Shown here: positions 8,909-16,768 of the stretch, piece by piece | How positions within the stretch are numbered: position 1 is the stretch's first letter | Layout: every line of letters begins with the position of its first letter | Source: Nocardioides astragali | GTDB taxonomy: Bacteria; Actinomycetota; Actinomycetes; Propionibacteriales; Nocardioidaceae | Direction of reading: 5' to 3' | DNA: 64,000 nt | NCBI RefSeq assembly: GCF_024436375.1 | Contig: NZ_JAFMZM010000006.1 | Location: 310,001 to 374,000, forward strand | The notes under the pieces: model-generated | The model's input: the letters and a program-made list of their open reading frames with translations, nothing else | Told to the model about the DNA's origin: nothing | Database searches by the model: none | Program-made: the position numbers and the translations under genes

Positions 8909-9438
8909 GGTGTGGTGGGCCGGCCAAGTCCGAGCCGGTGCAGAGTGACGTCGTGCAGCGCGCCGTCCTCGGCCGTCGCGGTCATGTAGGTGCAGTGCGG
9001 CTGGCGGCGCCGGTCCGTGGGGGAGCCGGGGTTGAGCAACCGCAGCCCGGTGGCGCTCGTGGTGTCCCACGGGATGTGGCTGTGGCCGAAGACGAGCACG
9101 TCGAGGTCGGGGTAGAGCGCACTGGCGCGCTGCTCACGCCCCTGCGCCTGCCCGGTCTCGTGGACCACCCCGAGCCGGAGGCCCTCGATCTCGGCGTGCG
9201 CCACCTCGGGCAGTCGTTCGCGCAGCTCGCCGTGGTCGTTGTTGCCGAAGACCGCGACGAGCCGGCGGGACCTGGCCTCGAGCTCGTCGAGGAGGCGTAC
9301 GTCGACCCAGTCGCCCGCGTGCACGACGACGTCAGCCTCCTCCACGGCACGCCACACCTGCTCGGGCAGGTCCCGTGCCCGCTTCGGCACGTGGGTGTCC
9401 GCCAGCAGCAGCAGTCGGGTGGGCGGTCGGGTGGGCAT
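8905..9438 (-). CDS. Metallophosphoesterase, YfcE/MJ0936 family
   Basis: Small calcineurin-like phosphodiesterase (177 aa). Metal-ligand motifs in order: LLADTHVPKR (DxH), VVHAGDWVD (GDxxD), VFGNNDHGEL (GNND), GVVHET and FGHSHIPW (GHxH). Members hydrolyse phosphodiester bonds in vitro; the cell substrate is usually unknown. ATG 9438 starts just before the first strand; a TTG at 9450 is the longer alternative. Coupled by a 4-base overlap to the GDPD downstream, so the two may act on related substrates. Confidence 0.9.
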   Translation of the reverse strand: MPTRPPTRLLLLADTHVPKRARDLPEQVWRAVEEADVVVHAGDWVDVRLLDELEARSRRLVAVFGNNDHGELRERLPEVAHAEIEGLRLGVVHETGQAQGREQRASALYPDLDVLVFGHSHIPWDTTSATGLRLLNPGSPTDRRRQPHCTYMTATAEDGALHDVTLHRLGLGRPTTP

Positions 9439-9464
9439 GGCGCCAGTCAACCCCGAGTGGCGCG

Positions 9465-9470
9465 TACGGT
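9465..9470 (+). promoter_or_regulatory. -10 box TACGGT for a leaderless transcript
   Basis: TACGGT, 6 bases, then ATG 9477. No ribosome site is present, consistent with leaderless translation. Confidence 0.6.
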
Positions 9471-9476
9471 CGACCC

Positions 9477-9767
9477 ATGGCTGCAGACGAGAATCCAGAC
9501 TCCACCGTTGACGACATGGTCGCCGAGTCCGCCCTCCAGCTGTGGTCGGCGGCCCAGACCGACTTCGACCCCTTCGAGGTCCCGTCCGACGAGTGGCCGG
9601 ACAACCCGGTGCCGGTCCGCGACGCCGACATCGCCGTCGACGCCCGCCTCGACCTCGACGACGTACGCTCCGCGCTCGGTCGTCTCGACGGCGTCAAGGT
9701 CGTCGTCGGCCGCGACGCGGGCAGCTTGAGCGTGCTCCGGGTGATCCCGGCCGACACCCCGCTCTGA
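9477..9767 (+). CDS. Small acidic hypothetical protein
   Basis: 96 aa, strongly acidic, no signal peptide or membrane helix. The N-terminus (DENPDSTVDDMVAESALQLW) looks helical; the C-terminus (DVRSALGRLDGVKVVVGRDA, SLSVLRVIPADTPL) looks like an alpha/beta unit. Not recognised as a named family. It has a leaderless-type promoter and is followed 16 bases on by another small gene with its own AGGGGA ribosome site, so the pair is probably one transcript. Confidence 0.7.
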   Translation: MAADENPDSTVDDMVAESALQLWSAAQTDFDPFEVPSDEWPDNPVPVRDADIAVDARLDLDDVRSALGRLDGVKVVVGRDAGSLSVLRVIPADTPL

Positions 9768-9783
9768 GACAGGGGACGACGAC

Positions 9784-10086
9784 ATGGTGGCGAGCCGTTC
9801 GGCCCGCGAGCGGAAGGCCGCGGCGCAGGCAGGGCCGCTGGCGCGGGTGACGATCGACCTCGACGGGCAGCAGCAGTTCCTCTACCGGATCAGCTGCACC
9901 TCCTGCGTCGCACGCGGGCATCGCGCGTGGTCGACGCACCGGGCCGGCGAGGACAACGGCTTCATGGCCGCCATGGACCGGTGGACCTTCCACCTGGTGG
10001 AGAAGCACCCGGGCGAGGACGCGCCCTGCCTGGCCTTCCTCGGCGAGGCGCAGCAGCGGCTGCACGAGAGGCGCGAGGGCGGCTGA
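9784..10086 (+). CDS. Small hypothetical protein with a CxxC pair
   Basis: 100-aa basic protein. The N-terminus is Arg/Ala-rich (SRSARERKAAAQ); the core has ISCTSCVARGHRAW, a Cys-x2-Cys that could hold a metal with later His/Cys residues (HLVEKHPGEDAPC), and an amphipathic C-terminal helix. ATG 9784 follows AGGGGA by about 6 bases. Function unknown. Codon use is typical of the neighbourhood, so it is very likely a real gene. Confidence 0.7.
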   Translation: MVASRSARERKAAAQAGPLARVTIDLDGQQQFLYRISCTSCVARGHRAWSTHRAGEDNGFMAAMDRWTFHLVEKHPGEDAPCLAFLGEAQQRLHERREGG

Positions 10087-10097
10087 GGCGCGAGTCG

Positions 10098-11042
10098 TCA
10101 GTCCGGGCGGAAGGTCGCCCGGTAGGCCGTGGGCGTGACGCCGAGGGCGCGGTGGAAGTGCCGGCGGAGCGTGGTGGCGGTCCCCATGCCGCAGCTGGTG
10201 GCGATCTGGTCGACCGAGGCGTCGGTGCGTTCGAGGAGCTCCTGGGCACGGGCGATCCGCTGGTGGTGGAGCCAGTCCAGCGGCCCGGTCTGGAGCTCCG
10301 CCTGCATCCGGCGGGCGAGCTGGCGGGTGCTGAGGTTGGCGTGTCCCGCGAGGTCGCGCACGGTCAGGGGCTGGTCGAGGCGGGCGCGTGCCCACTCGAA
10401 GGTGGGTGCGAGACCGTGCGGGGTACGCGGCTCGGCGGGCGGGGTGATGAACTGCGCCTGACCGCCTTTCCGGTGGGCGGGCACGACGAGTCGCCGCGCG
10501 ATCCCGTTGGCAGCCGCAGCGCCGAGGTCGCGACGCACCATGTGGAGGCAGAGGTCGAGCGCCGCGGTCTTGCCGGCCGAGGTGAGCACGTCGCCCTCGT
10601 CGATGTAGAGGACGTCGGGCCGGACGTCGACCTGCGGATAGCGGCGGGCGAGGTCGTCGGCGTACATCCAGTGGGTCGTGGCCGCCTTGCCGTCGAGCAC
10701 TCCGGACGCCGCCAGGACGAAGGCGCCGGTGCACAAGGAGGCGATGCGGGTCCCGTTGCGATGGGCGTCCGCCAACGCCTCGAGCAGTCCCGGGTCGGGG
10801 TTGTCGTCGAAGTCGTCGGACGACGGCACGACGACGGTGTCGACGGCGGCGATCTCGGCGTACGACGTGGTCGGCAGGTGCGCCAGCCACGGGTGCGGGG
10901 CACCGTCGGCGGTGCAGACCACGAGGTCGTACCACGTGCCGGTGGGGGACAGCTCCGAGCGGTCCACGCCGAAGATCTCGGAGGCGATCGCGACCTCGTA
11001 GAGCATCGCTGAGCCGTGCATGACGAGGGCGATCCGGACCAT
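10098..11042 (-). CDS. GlxA-family transcriptional regulator (DJ-1/PfpI + AraC HTH)
   Basis: 314-aa DNA-binding regulator. Residues 1-165 form a DJ-1/PfpI-like amidase fold with the nucleophile-elbow cysteine in IASLCTGAFVLAASGVLDG; the C-terminal ~100 residues are an AraC double helix-turn-helix (LAGHANLSTRQLARRMQAEL, then DQIATSCGMGTATTLRRHFH). Such proteins control catabolic or amidase-type genes in response to small ligands. It is divergent from the saccharopine-dehydrogenase-like gene, 70 bases away, its most likely target. A TACAGT box 7 bases before the ATG suggests leaderless expression. Confidence 0.92.
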   Translation of the reverse strand: MVRIALVMHGSAMLYEVAIASEIFGVDRSELSPTGTWYDLVVCTADGAPHPWLAHLPTTSYAEIAAVDTVVVPSSDDFDDNPDPGLLEALADAHRNGTRIASLCTGAFVLAASGVLDGKAATTHWMYADDLARRYPQVDVRPDVLYIDEGDVLTSAGKTAALDLCLHMVRRDLGAAAANGIARRLVVPAHRKGGQAQFITPPAEPRTPHGLAPTFEWARARLDQPLTVRDLAGHANLSTRQLARRMQAELQTGPLDWLHHQRIARAQELLERTDASVDQIATSCGMGTATTLRRHFHRALGVTPTAYRATFRPD

Positions 11043-11049
11043 GTCGCAA

Positions 11050-11055
11050 ACTGTA
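11050..11055 (-). promoter_or_regulatory. -10 box TACAGT (minus strand) for the GlxA-like regulator
   Basis: TACAGT on the minus strand, 7 bases before ATG 11042, in the 70-bp divergent intergenic region. Confidence 0.55.
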
Positions 11056-11112
11056 CGATCGACGTCTTTTCAGACGCTCGTCCCGCGCCGGGGCGCGCAC
11101 CACGATGGTCGC

Positions 11113-12159
11113 ATGACCTCCAACGATCGAGTCCTTGTCTACGGCGCCACCGGTCACACGGGGCGCTTCGTCGTCGACGAGCTGCTGCGTCGCGGCCTCG
11201 TCCCCGTGCTGGCCGGCCGCAGCGCCGAGCGCCTGGCCGCCGTCCCCGCCCGACACGCAGGGCTCGAGCGCCGCGTGGTGGGCATCGACGATCCCGACCT
11301 GCTGCGGCAGGCGGTGGCCGGCACCGGCGCCGTCATCAACTGCGCCGGGCCGTTCCTCGACACCGCCCTCCCTCTCGCCCGCGCCGCGGTCGACTCCGGC
11401 GCCCACTACCTCGACGTCACCGCCGAGCAGCCGGTCGTGCAGGCGCTCTACCGCGACCTCGACGAACCGGCTCGCGCCGCCGGCGTCGCCGTCGTCCCCG
11501 CCATGGCCTTCTACGGCGGACTCGCCGACCTGCTGCTCACGGCCGCCCTCGACGGCGGCTCGCGGGCCGACGAGGTCGAGGTCGCGATCGGCCTGGACCG
11601 CTGGTGGCCGACAGCCGGCACCCGAGCCACCGGAGCGCGCAACACGGCGACCCGCCTGGTGATCCGCGACGGCGCGCTGACCGCGCTCAACGCCTCCGCG
11701 CCCTCCGGCACCTGGTCCTACCCGTCGCCGTTGGGCGACCAGTCGGTCGTGCAGATGCCGTTCTCCGAGGTGATCACGATCGATCGCCACCTCGACGTGG
11801 GCGAGCTTCGCTCCTACCTCAACACCGCCTCGCTCGAGGACCTCCGCGACGCCGATACGCCGGCACCGGCCTCGACCGACGAGCACGGACGATCGGCACA
11901 GCGGTTCGTCGTGGACGTCGTGGTGCGCCGCGGCACGGACACCTGGCGGACCAGTGCGACCGGACGCGACATCTACGCCGTCAGCGCACCGATCATCGTC
12001 GAGGGCGCCGTCCGGCTCCTCGACGGACGCCACCGGGGCCCGGGGGCCGTGGCGCCGGGCCAGGCCTTCGACGCCGCCGACGTCCTCGCCACCCTCGAGC
12101 GGGACCACGGTGCCGTCGCTCTGGGGGCCGACCGATCGGTGGGTGCGGCGCAGCGCTAG
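11113..12159 (+). CDS. Saccharopine dehydrogenase-like NAD(P)-binding protein
   Basis: 348-aa Rossmann-fold protein. The nucleotide-binding loop VLVYGATGHTGRFVVDELL is at residues 7-25, followed by VLAGRSAERLAA and INCAGPFLDTALPLARAAVD, with HYLDVTAEQPV, the hallmark of the saccharopine dehydrogenase / trans-acting enoyl reductase group. It probably does not make lysine; relatives act as reductases on small or lipid substrates, and the reaction cannot be named. ATG 11113 is chosen because the Rossmann loop starts just after it; an upstream ATG at 11020 would add an unlikely tail across the promoter region. Probably controlled by the divergent GlxA-like regulator. Confidence 0.85.
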   Translation: MTSNDRVLVYGATGHTGRFVVDELLRRGLVPVLAGRSAERLAAVPARHAGLERRVVGIDDPDLLRQAVAGTGAVINCAGPFLDTALPLARAAVDSGAHYLDVTAEQPVVQALYRDLDEPARAAGVAVVPAMAFYGGLADLLLTAALDGGSRADEVEVAIGLDRWWPTAGTRATGARNTATRLVIRDGALTALNASAPSGTWSYPSPLGDQSVVQMPFSEVITIDRHLDVGELRSYLNTASLEDLRDADTPAPASTDEHGRSAQRFVVDVVVRRGTDTWRTSATGRDIYAVSAPIIVEGAVRLLDGRHRGPGAVAPGQAFDAADVLATLERDHGAVALGADRSVGAAQR

Positions 12160-12206
12160 AACTGGTGCCTGCCCTCGCTGTGGTTCTCCGCGCGGGCGCT
12201 GGCCGG

Positions 12207-12692
12207 TCAGCACGGGGAGGGATCGGGATCGGTGATGTCGACCGGGACGCCAGGGGGTCCGTCGCGCAGCAGTGCCGACAGCAGATCTCCCAGTGCTGGT
12301 GGGAGGACCGTGTCGGTCGTCTGAGACAACTCCTCGGCTCGCCACCAACGAAAGCCCAGAACGCTCGTGGTCTCGTAGTCGCTGAAGCCGGTTGGGGCGG
12401 GTTCGAAGTGCGGCACCGAGTGAAGGAGCCAGTCTTCGTGGACTTCGACGGTTCGTCCGTCGTAGCGATACAAGTGATCGCGGGTCCAGACGGGAATCCC
12501 GGTCGGCAAGGCCGCGAGCCCCGTTTCCTCATGAGCCTCACGGATGGCGGCTTGTTGGAGAGACTCGCCTGACTCGACACCTCCGCCGACGGGATACCAG
12601 CAGTGATGCCCAGTACGAGGATCCGTCGCGTGGATCAGGAGAACCCGGTCCTCCTCGTCCAGCAGCAACAGCTTGACGGTCATCCGAGGCAC
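12207..12692 (-). CDS. NUDIX hydrolase
   Basis: 161-aa pyrophosphohydrolase of the NUDIX superfamily, cleaving a nucleoside diphosphate linked to another moiety. The Nudix box is complete at residues 37-59 (GGGVESGE ... REAHEETGL). GTG 12692 is favoured over ATG 12683 because a TACACT box lies exactly 6 bases upstream of the GTG. Third-position GC looks somewhat lower than in neighbours. Substrate unknown. Confidence 0.9.
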   Translation of the reverse strand: MPRMTVKLLLLDEEDRVLLIHATDPRTGHHCWYPVGGGVESGESLQQAAIREAHEETGLAALPTGIPVWTRDHLYRYDGRTVEVHEDWLLHSVPHFEPAPTGFSDYETTSVLGFRWWRAEELSQTTDTVLPPALGDLLSALLRDGPPGVPVDITDPDPSPC

Positions 12693-12698
12693 GCCCGG

Positions 12699-12704
12699 AG
12701 TGTA
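12699..12704 (-). promoter_or_regulatory. -10 box TACACT (minus strand) for the NUDIX gene
   Basis: TACACT, 6 bases, then GTG 12692; it decides the start of the NUDIX gene. Confidence 0.6.
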
Positions 12705-12749
12705 GGTGCCGCACGTCCCACCTGCGCGGCAGACGAGTGCGTTCCTTGG

Positions 12750-13223
12750 TCAGACCCGGGCGGTCGGCGACGAGTCGCCGAGACGGTCATCGGCGAATCG
12801 GCGCAGTAGCCACCAGGCGGCGGGCACGTTCGCCAGTGCCAGCACGGTGGACCCTGTCATCCACGCGGCTTCATGTGGGTAGTCCACGACGTGCGAGTCG
12901 AGCAGCGGCACCACGCCGAACCAGATGCCGGCTATCAGCGCGGAGATCCATGTTCCCGTGCCGAGTGTCAGCGCGAGCGCGATGGCGCCGACCTCGCGTG
13001 TGACGGTGCGGGTCTCGGGCGAGTGCGCCGAGCGGGTCGTGGCCCGATACAGGTAGAGGACGGTGAGGATCAGCGGTGGGGGAAGAACGAGTCCCGGCCA
13101 TCCCGAGAAGAAGCCACAGAGCAGCGTCGCCGCGCCGATGGTGGGCAGAGTCACGACCACGACCCCGGCTGTGGTGGCCCAGGATCGCCGGGGCGGCGGC
13201 GTAGGAACGATCGTCGAGCTCAT
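12750..13223 (-). CDS. Small membrane protein of unknown function
   Basis: 157 aa with four predicted membrane helices: AGVVVVTLPTIGAATLL, GLVLPPPLILTVLYLY, IALALTLGTGTWISALIAG and GSTVLALANVPAAWWLL. A short Arg-containing loop (RATTRSAHSPETRTVTREVG) sits between helices 2 and 3. Not recognised as a named family. ATG 13223 is chosen as the first start before the helices. The ~100 bases upstream (13224-13325) show no gene. Confidence 0.65.
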   Translation of the reverse strand: MSSTIVPTPPPRRSWATTAGVVVVTLPTIGAATLLCGFFSGWPGLVLPPPLILTVLYLYRATTRSAHSPETRTVTREVGAIALALTLGTGTWISALIAGIWFGVVPLLDSHVVDYPHEAAWMTGSTVLALANVPAAWWLLRRFADDRLGDSSPTARV

Positions 13224-13325
13224 ACCGCTCACGGTGCCCGCCGCCACCGGCTTGCACCCGTGCACGTGTACTCAACCGCCCAGTGCCACTTGGGCTACGA
13301 AGACTCCGACGCGACGTGCGGCAGG

Positions 13326-13511
13326 TCAGTCCTCCTTGGGCATGACGACCCAGGCGACGATGTAGGCGATCTCGCCGGCCCCCACGAGCCCGAAGATCAC
13401 GAAGCCGAGGCGGACCATCCCCCGCGAGACCCCGAACCGGTCTGCGAGACCGGCGCAGACTCCGGCGATCCATCTGCCTTGACGGGGGCGCACCAGCTGC
13501 GAAGTGGACAT
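13326..13511 (-). CDS. PspC-domain protein, 61 aa
   Basis: A minimal PspC domain: basic start (VRPRQGRWIAGVCAGLADRF), one amphipathic stretch and a single membrane helix (VIFGLVGAGEIAYIVAWVVM). Full-length PspC proteins fuse this unit to more domains; two such proteins are encoded at 39.8-42.5 kb. Small stand-alone PspC proteins are common in actinobacteria and act at the membrane, usually in envelope-stress control. TACGGT lies 5 bases before the ATG. Confidence 0.88.
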   Translation of the reverse strand: MSTSQLVRPRQGRWIAGVCAGLADRFGVSRGMVRLGFVIFGLVGAGEIAYIVAWVVMPKED

Positions 13512-13516
13512 GACGC

Positions 13517-13522
13517 ACCGTA
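13517..13522 (-). promoter_or_regulatory. -10 box TACGGT (minus strand) for the small PspC gene
   Basis: TACGGT, 5 bases, then ATG 13511. Confidence 0.55.
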
Positions 13523-13594
13523 CCCCGCAGTGCTGTCCACATGCTCGGGTCGGAGGGCAGGGCGACTGTCGGTGCCTCCTGGTTGAGTGGATGC

Positions 13595-14989
13595 ATGCAC
13601 CTGGTGACCGCGCTCGACGAGCTGACCGAGGCCGAGCTCCTCGATCACGCCGACGAGGTCTCGCGCACGCAGCGCGAGTGCGAGGCACAGGTCCTGCGGA
13701 TCGCGCTGCAGCACGCGATCCTCAACAACCCCGAGACCCTCGACCCCGAGATCAGCAAGCTGCCAGGCCGCGAGCGGGCCAGGCGCTTCGGCGGCGTGGG
13801 CACGCCCGAGGTCGCGGAGTTCGCAGCAGCCGCGCTCGGTGCCCGGCTGGGCATCTCGTCCGGGTCGGCCCACTCGCTGGTGGCCGACGCCCTCGATCTG
13901 GCGATCCGGCTGCCGCAGCTGTGGCGTCGCGTGGAGGCGCTCGAGGTCAAGGCGTCCTACGCGCGTTTCGTCGCCCGGCGCACCCGCGACCTCACGATCG
14001 ACCACGCGGCCTACGTCGACGAGCGCAGCGCCGAGTCGGCCGACGGCCGCATCCCCTGGTCCCGCTTCGAGGACCTCGTCACCGGCCTCATCGTCGCGAG
14101 CGACCCGGAAGCGGCGGCCGAGCGTGAGCGCGAGAATGCTGCTCGCCAGGTGGCCAGCCCACTCGCTCCACCGAGGCGGGATGCGCGGCTTCTTCGTCCG
14201 GGCGCCGTTCCCTGTCGTGGCGCTGCTCGACGCTCGCGTCCAGTGGATCGCCGACATCCTCGCCAGCCTCGGCGACGCCGAGGACCAGGACGCCAGGCGG
14301 GTCAAGGCGATCGCCGTGCTGGCCAACCCCCACCAGGCCGTCGCTCTGATCGAGGCCTTCATCCAGTGGCGGGACCGTGCCGAGTGCCCGGTGGAGGACG
14401 ACGAAGGAATGCGCACCGGTGAGCGCCCCGAGCTCGACTGGCCCTCGATCATGCCCACCGTCACGCTCCACGTGCACACCTACGCCGGCCAGGAGACCAC
14501 CGACGTCGCCCGGGTCGAGGGGCACGGCCCCGTGACGGAGGGATGGGTGCGCGAGCACCTCGGCCCCCTCGCACGCTTCACGGTCAAGCCGGTCCTGGAC
14601 ATCGAGGGCCAGGCGTCCGTCGACTCCTACGAGATCCCGGACCGACATCGGCAGGCCGTGCAACTCATGACGCCGGCCGACACCTTCCCGTGGGGAGTGA
14701 GCACTGCTCGCACCCAGCAGATCGACCACACCGACCCTTCCGTCGCGGAGGGCCACCAGGTCAGTCGAGGGTGGGCAACTACGGGCCGATGACAGCGTTC
14801 CACCACCGCATCAAGACCCACACCGTCTGGCAGGTGCGGCAGCCCTTCCCGGGCATCTACGTGTGGCGCGACCCGCACGGAGCGACGTACGTCGTCGACC
14901 ACAGCGGCACCCGGCGGCTTGCGCCGAGCGAGCGGCTCAGTCCGGCCGAAGCGCGCCTCAGGCGGGCGTTGTTCGATCTCGCGGCCTGA
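13595..14989 (+). pseudogene. DUF222/HNH endonuclease-like gene broken by two frameshifts
   Basis: The conserved protein is spread over two frames. From ATG 13595 the first frame gives the DUF222 part (ALDELTEAELLDHADEVSR, GRERARRFGGVGTPEVAEFA) as far as about 14160. The text then continues in the next frame from about 14178 (GMRGFFVRAPFPVVALLDAR ... ADTFPWGVSTARTQQIDHTD) to about 14745, and returns to the original frame for GPPGQSRVGNYGPMTAFHHR, IKTHTVWQ and the conserved tail to 14989. The two shifts compensate each other. The HNH region is of the DHT ... HHRxKTH type and is split by the second shift. Such genes are multi-copy in Nocardioides and often decay. Sequencing error at both sites is the alternative. 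Confidence 0.85.
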
Positions 14990-14999
14990 AGCCCGATCG

Positions 15000-15791
15000 T
15001 CAGGACAGCACCGCCAGGTCGCGCTCGGCGTAGAGCCGGTGCTCCCACTCCTCGTTGATCACGACCCGCAAGCACGTCGCGACGGTGAGGCCCTCGGCGT
15101 CGGCCATGAACGGGGTCGCGGAGATGACAGGCCGGGCCAGGCCCTCGTCGTCGAGGTCGTCGAGCACCGCCTGCACGGTGGCGCGGCGCCGGGAGCGCAG
15201 CTCGAGCACGTCGTCGAGGGACGGGCGCACGTCGCGGTCCCACGGCACGCCCTCGATCTGTGGCGCCTCGTCCCAGGGCAGGTCGAGCGGGTGCCACGGA
15301 GACGGGTCCGCCAGGATCACGCCACTCACCCAGCAGGCGTGCGCGAAGCCGAGGTGGCGCAGGGTCTCGGTGAACGACCACTCCTCGTCGACCTGCTCGT
15401 GGAGGTGGTCCGGCGGCAGTGCCCGTGCGCGGTCGACCGTGTCCGACCACAGCCGGTCAAGCACCGTGAACGCCTCGCGGAACCCCTCGACGTCGGTCGG
15501 ACGCATCAGCACGCGCTCGGGCGTACGACGGTCCAGCTCCGCCTCGACGAGGGGAACCACGTCGACCCCGTTGACCACGAGCCGACCGAGCTCGCCGTAG
15601 ATCTCCAGGTCCGGGACCTCGACGCCGGTCATCCGTACGCCGTCGAGGTAGGCCGCCCGGACCCGGGTCCGGCTGAGGTCGACGTCGTGGAGCAGCGCGT
15701 CGGTGAGGTGCACCTCCCGGAAGGTCGATCCGCCGAGGTGTACGCGGTGGAAGAGGGAGCCCGCGAGGTCCTGCCCGGTGAAGTCGGTCAT
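15000..15791 (-). CDS. Pentapeptide-repeat / DinB-like domain protein
   Basis: 263 aa. Residues 1-60 have pentapeptide-like repeats (DFTGQDLAGSLFHRVHLGGS, TFREVHLTDALLHDVDLSRT). Residues ~100-255 form a DinB-like four-helix bundle with histidines placed as in metal-binding DinB proteins (TETLRHLGFAHACWV, then the C-terminal INEEWEHRLYAERDL). DinB/DUF664 proteins are metal-dependent thiol transferases or damage-induced proteins. The function here is unknown. TAGCGT 6 bases before the ATG supports the start and suggests a leaderless mRNA. Confidence 0.8.
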   Translation of the reverse strand: MTDFTGQDLAGSLFHRVHLGGSTFREVHLTDALLHDVDLSRTRVRAAYLDGVRMTGVEVPDLEIYGELGRLVVNGVDVVPLVEAELDRRTPERVLMRPTDVEGFREAFTVLDRLWSDTVDRARALPPDHLHEQVDEEWSFTETLRHLGFAHACWVSGVILADPSPWHPLDLPWDEAPQIEGVPWDRDVRPSLDDVLELRSRRRATVQAVLDDLDDEGLARPVISATPFMADAEGLTVATCLRVVINEEWEHRLYAERDLAVLS

Positions 15792-15797
15792 GGGTCC

Positions 15798-15803
15798 ACG
15801 CTA
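15798..15803 (-). promoter_or_regulatory. -10 box TAGCGT (minus strand) for the DinB-like gene
   Basis: TAGCGT, 6 bases, then ATG 15791. Confidence 0.55.
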
Positions 15804-15846
15804 GAGAGGATTCAGGACGATCGGCGTCCGTTGACGGTGGCCGCGG

Positions 15847-16500
15847 TCAGGAGAGGTCGCGTGGGACCTCGATCGACGGGCTGTTGTCGGTGACGCAGAA
15901 GGCCAGGTCAGCCGGGTCGCGCAGCACCTGCCAACCGCCTCCGGTGGCGCCGGCCTCCGCGCCGAGGCCGACGAGCCGCCGCACCTCGGCGTCGCGGTCG
16001 TCGGTGCCGTGGTCCAGGTGGGCGCGGACCCGTCCCTCCTCGTCCTCGAGACGCTGGAAGAGCAGCTGGAGCGGCGACTCGCGTCGTGCCACTTCCCGGC
16101 GAACTCCGGCGCCGGCCATCCGGCTGCGGTGGCCGTCGGGCCAGGTGACGGGTGCCGGCACCTCACTGCCAGTGGCCGGCACGAAGCAGAAGGGCAGCCC
16201 GCCGGGGGAGTGCATCGTCTGCCAGCGGTCGTGCGCGGCGACATGCGTCGCGCCCAGGGCGACGGCCCTGCCGACGCCCGCCGCCGCGTCCTCGACCTCG
16301 ACGTCGAGGTGCACGCGCGGGGGTCCGTCGACCTGCTGGAGGTGGACGTACGCCGATCCGGTGGCGGGCTCGAAGCTCCGCAGCTCGGGATGGCCGGTCC
16401 AGGGCTCGCCGGGCGGTCAGCCGAGGGCCCCTCCCCAGAACGCGGCCGCGTCGGGCAGCAGCGGCTCGGGGACGTCGATCACGGCGTGCAGCCAGGCCAT
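15847..16500 (-). pseudogene. VOC (glyoxalase-like) protein gene interrupted by an in-frame TGA
   Basis: One continuous frame encodes a two-part vicinal-oxygen-chelate protein of 217 codons, except that codon 28 is TGA (16417-16419). Before it: MAWLHAVIDVPEPLLPDAAA then FWGGALG; directly after it in the same frame: PPGEPWTGHPELRSFEPATG, SAYVHLQQVDGPPRVHLDVE. In this family a Trp (TGG) normally follows FW..x.G, so one base change explains the stop. A leaderless -10 box (TACCCT) before ATG 16500 supports the full-length start. A GTG at 16314 could restart a truncated product. No selenocysteine context is evident, so I call it a recent pseudogene or a sequencing error. Confidence 0.75.
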
Positions 16501-16507
16501 GCGATCG

Positions 16508-16513
16508 AGGGTA
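16508..16513 (-). promoter_or_regulatory. -10 box TACCCT (minus strand) for the interrupted VOC gene
   Basis: TACCCT, 7 bases, then ATG 16500. Confidence 0.5.
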
Positions 16514-16532
16514 GGTGGGGCGCCAGAGGCGG

Positions 16533-16748
16533 CTACCAGGTGAGCTCGATCTCCACCTCGTTGGAGTCGCCGAGCTCGACCTCGACCTTGAGGTGCACCT
16601 TCTCGGGCACGGCGACAGTGATCCGGCCGCTGTCCCGCGCGAACTCGACGGAGTTGTGCTTGGAGAGCGAGTCGGCGAGGGCGCGCAGCTTGGTCGCGGC
16701 CTCCTCGCGGCTCATCGTGCGGGTCTCGTCCATCTCGAAGAGGTCCAT
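16533..16748 (-). CDS. amphi-Trp domain protein
   Basis: 71-aa protein matching the amphi-Trp domain: helical MSREEAATKLRALADSLSKH near residues 12-31, then strands ITVAVPEKVHLKVEVELG and the closing EVEIELTW. These small proteins are found in bacteria and archaea and have no assigned role. TAGGTT lies 6 bases before the ATG. Confidence 0.85.
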   Translation of the reverse strand: MDLFEMDETRTMSREEAATKLRALADSLSKHNSVEFARDSGRITVAVPEKVHLKVEVELGDSNEVEIELTW

Positions 16749-16754
16749 GCACCG

Positions 16755-16760
16755 AACCTA
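16755..16760 (-). promoter_or_regulatory. -10 box TAGGTT (minus strand) for the amphi-Trp gene
   Basis: TAGGTT, 6 bases, then ATG 16748. Confidence 0.55.
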
Positions 16761-16768
16761 CTCACGAG

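Noticed and set aside
12160..13325. A horizontally acquired island
   Set aside because: The NUDIX and membrane-protein genes look slightly less GC-rich than neighbours, but there are no repeats, mobility genes or tRNA at the edges.
16417..16419. Selenocysteine codon in the VOC gene
   Set aside because: The family has Trp, not Cys, at this position, and no selenocysteine insertion hairpin is apparent.
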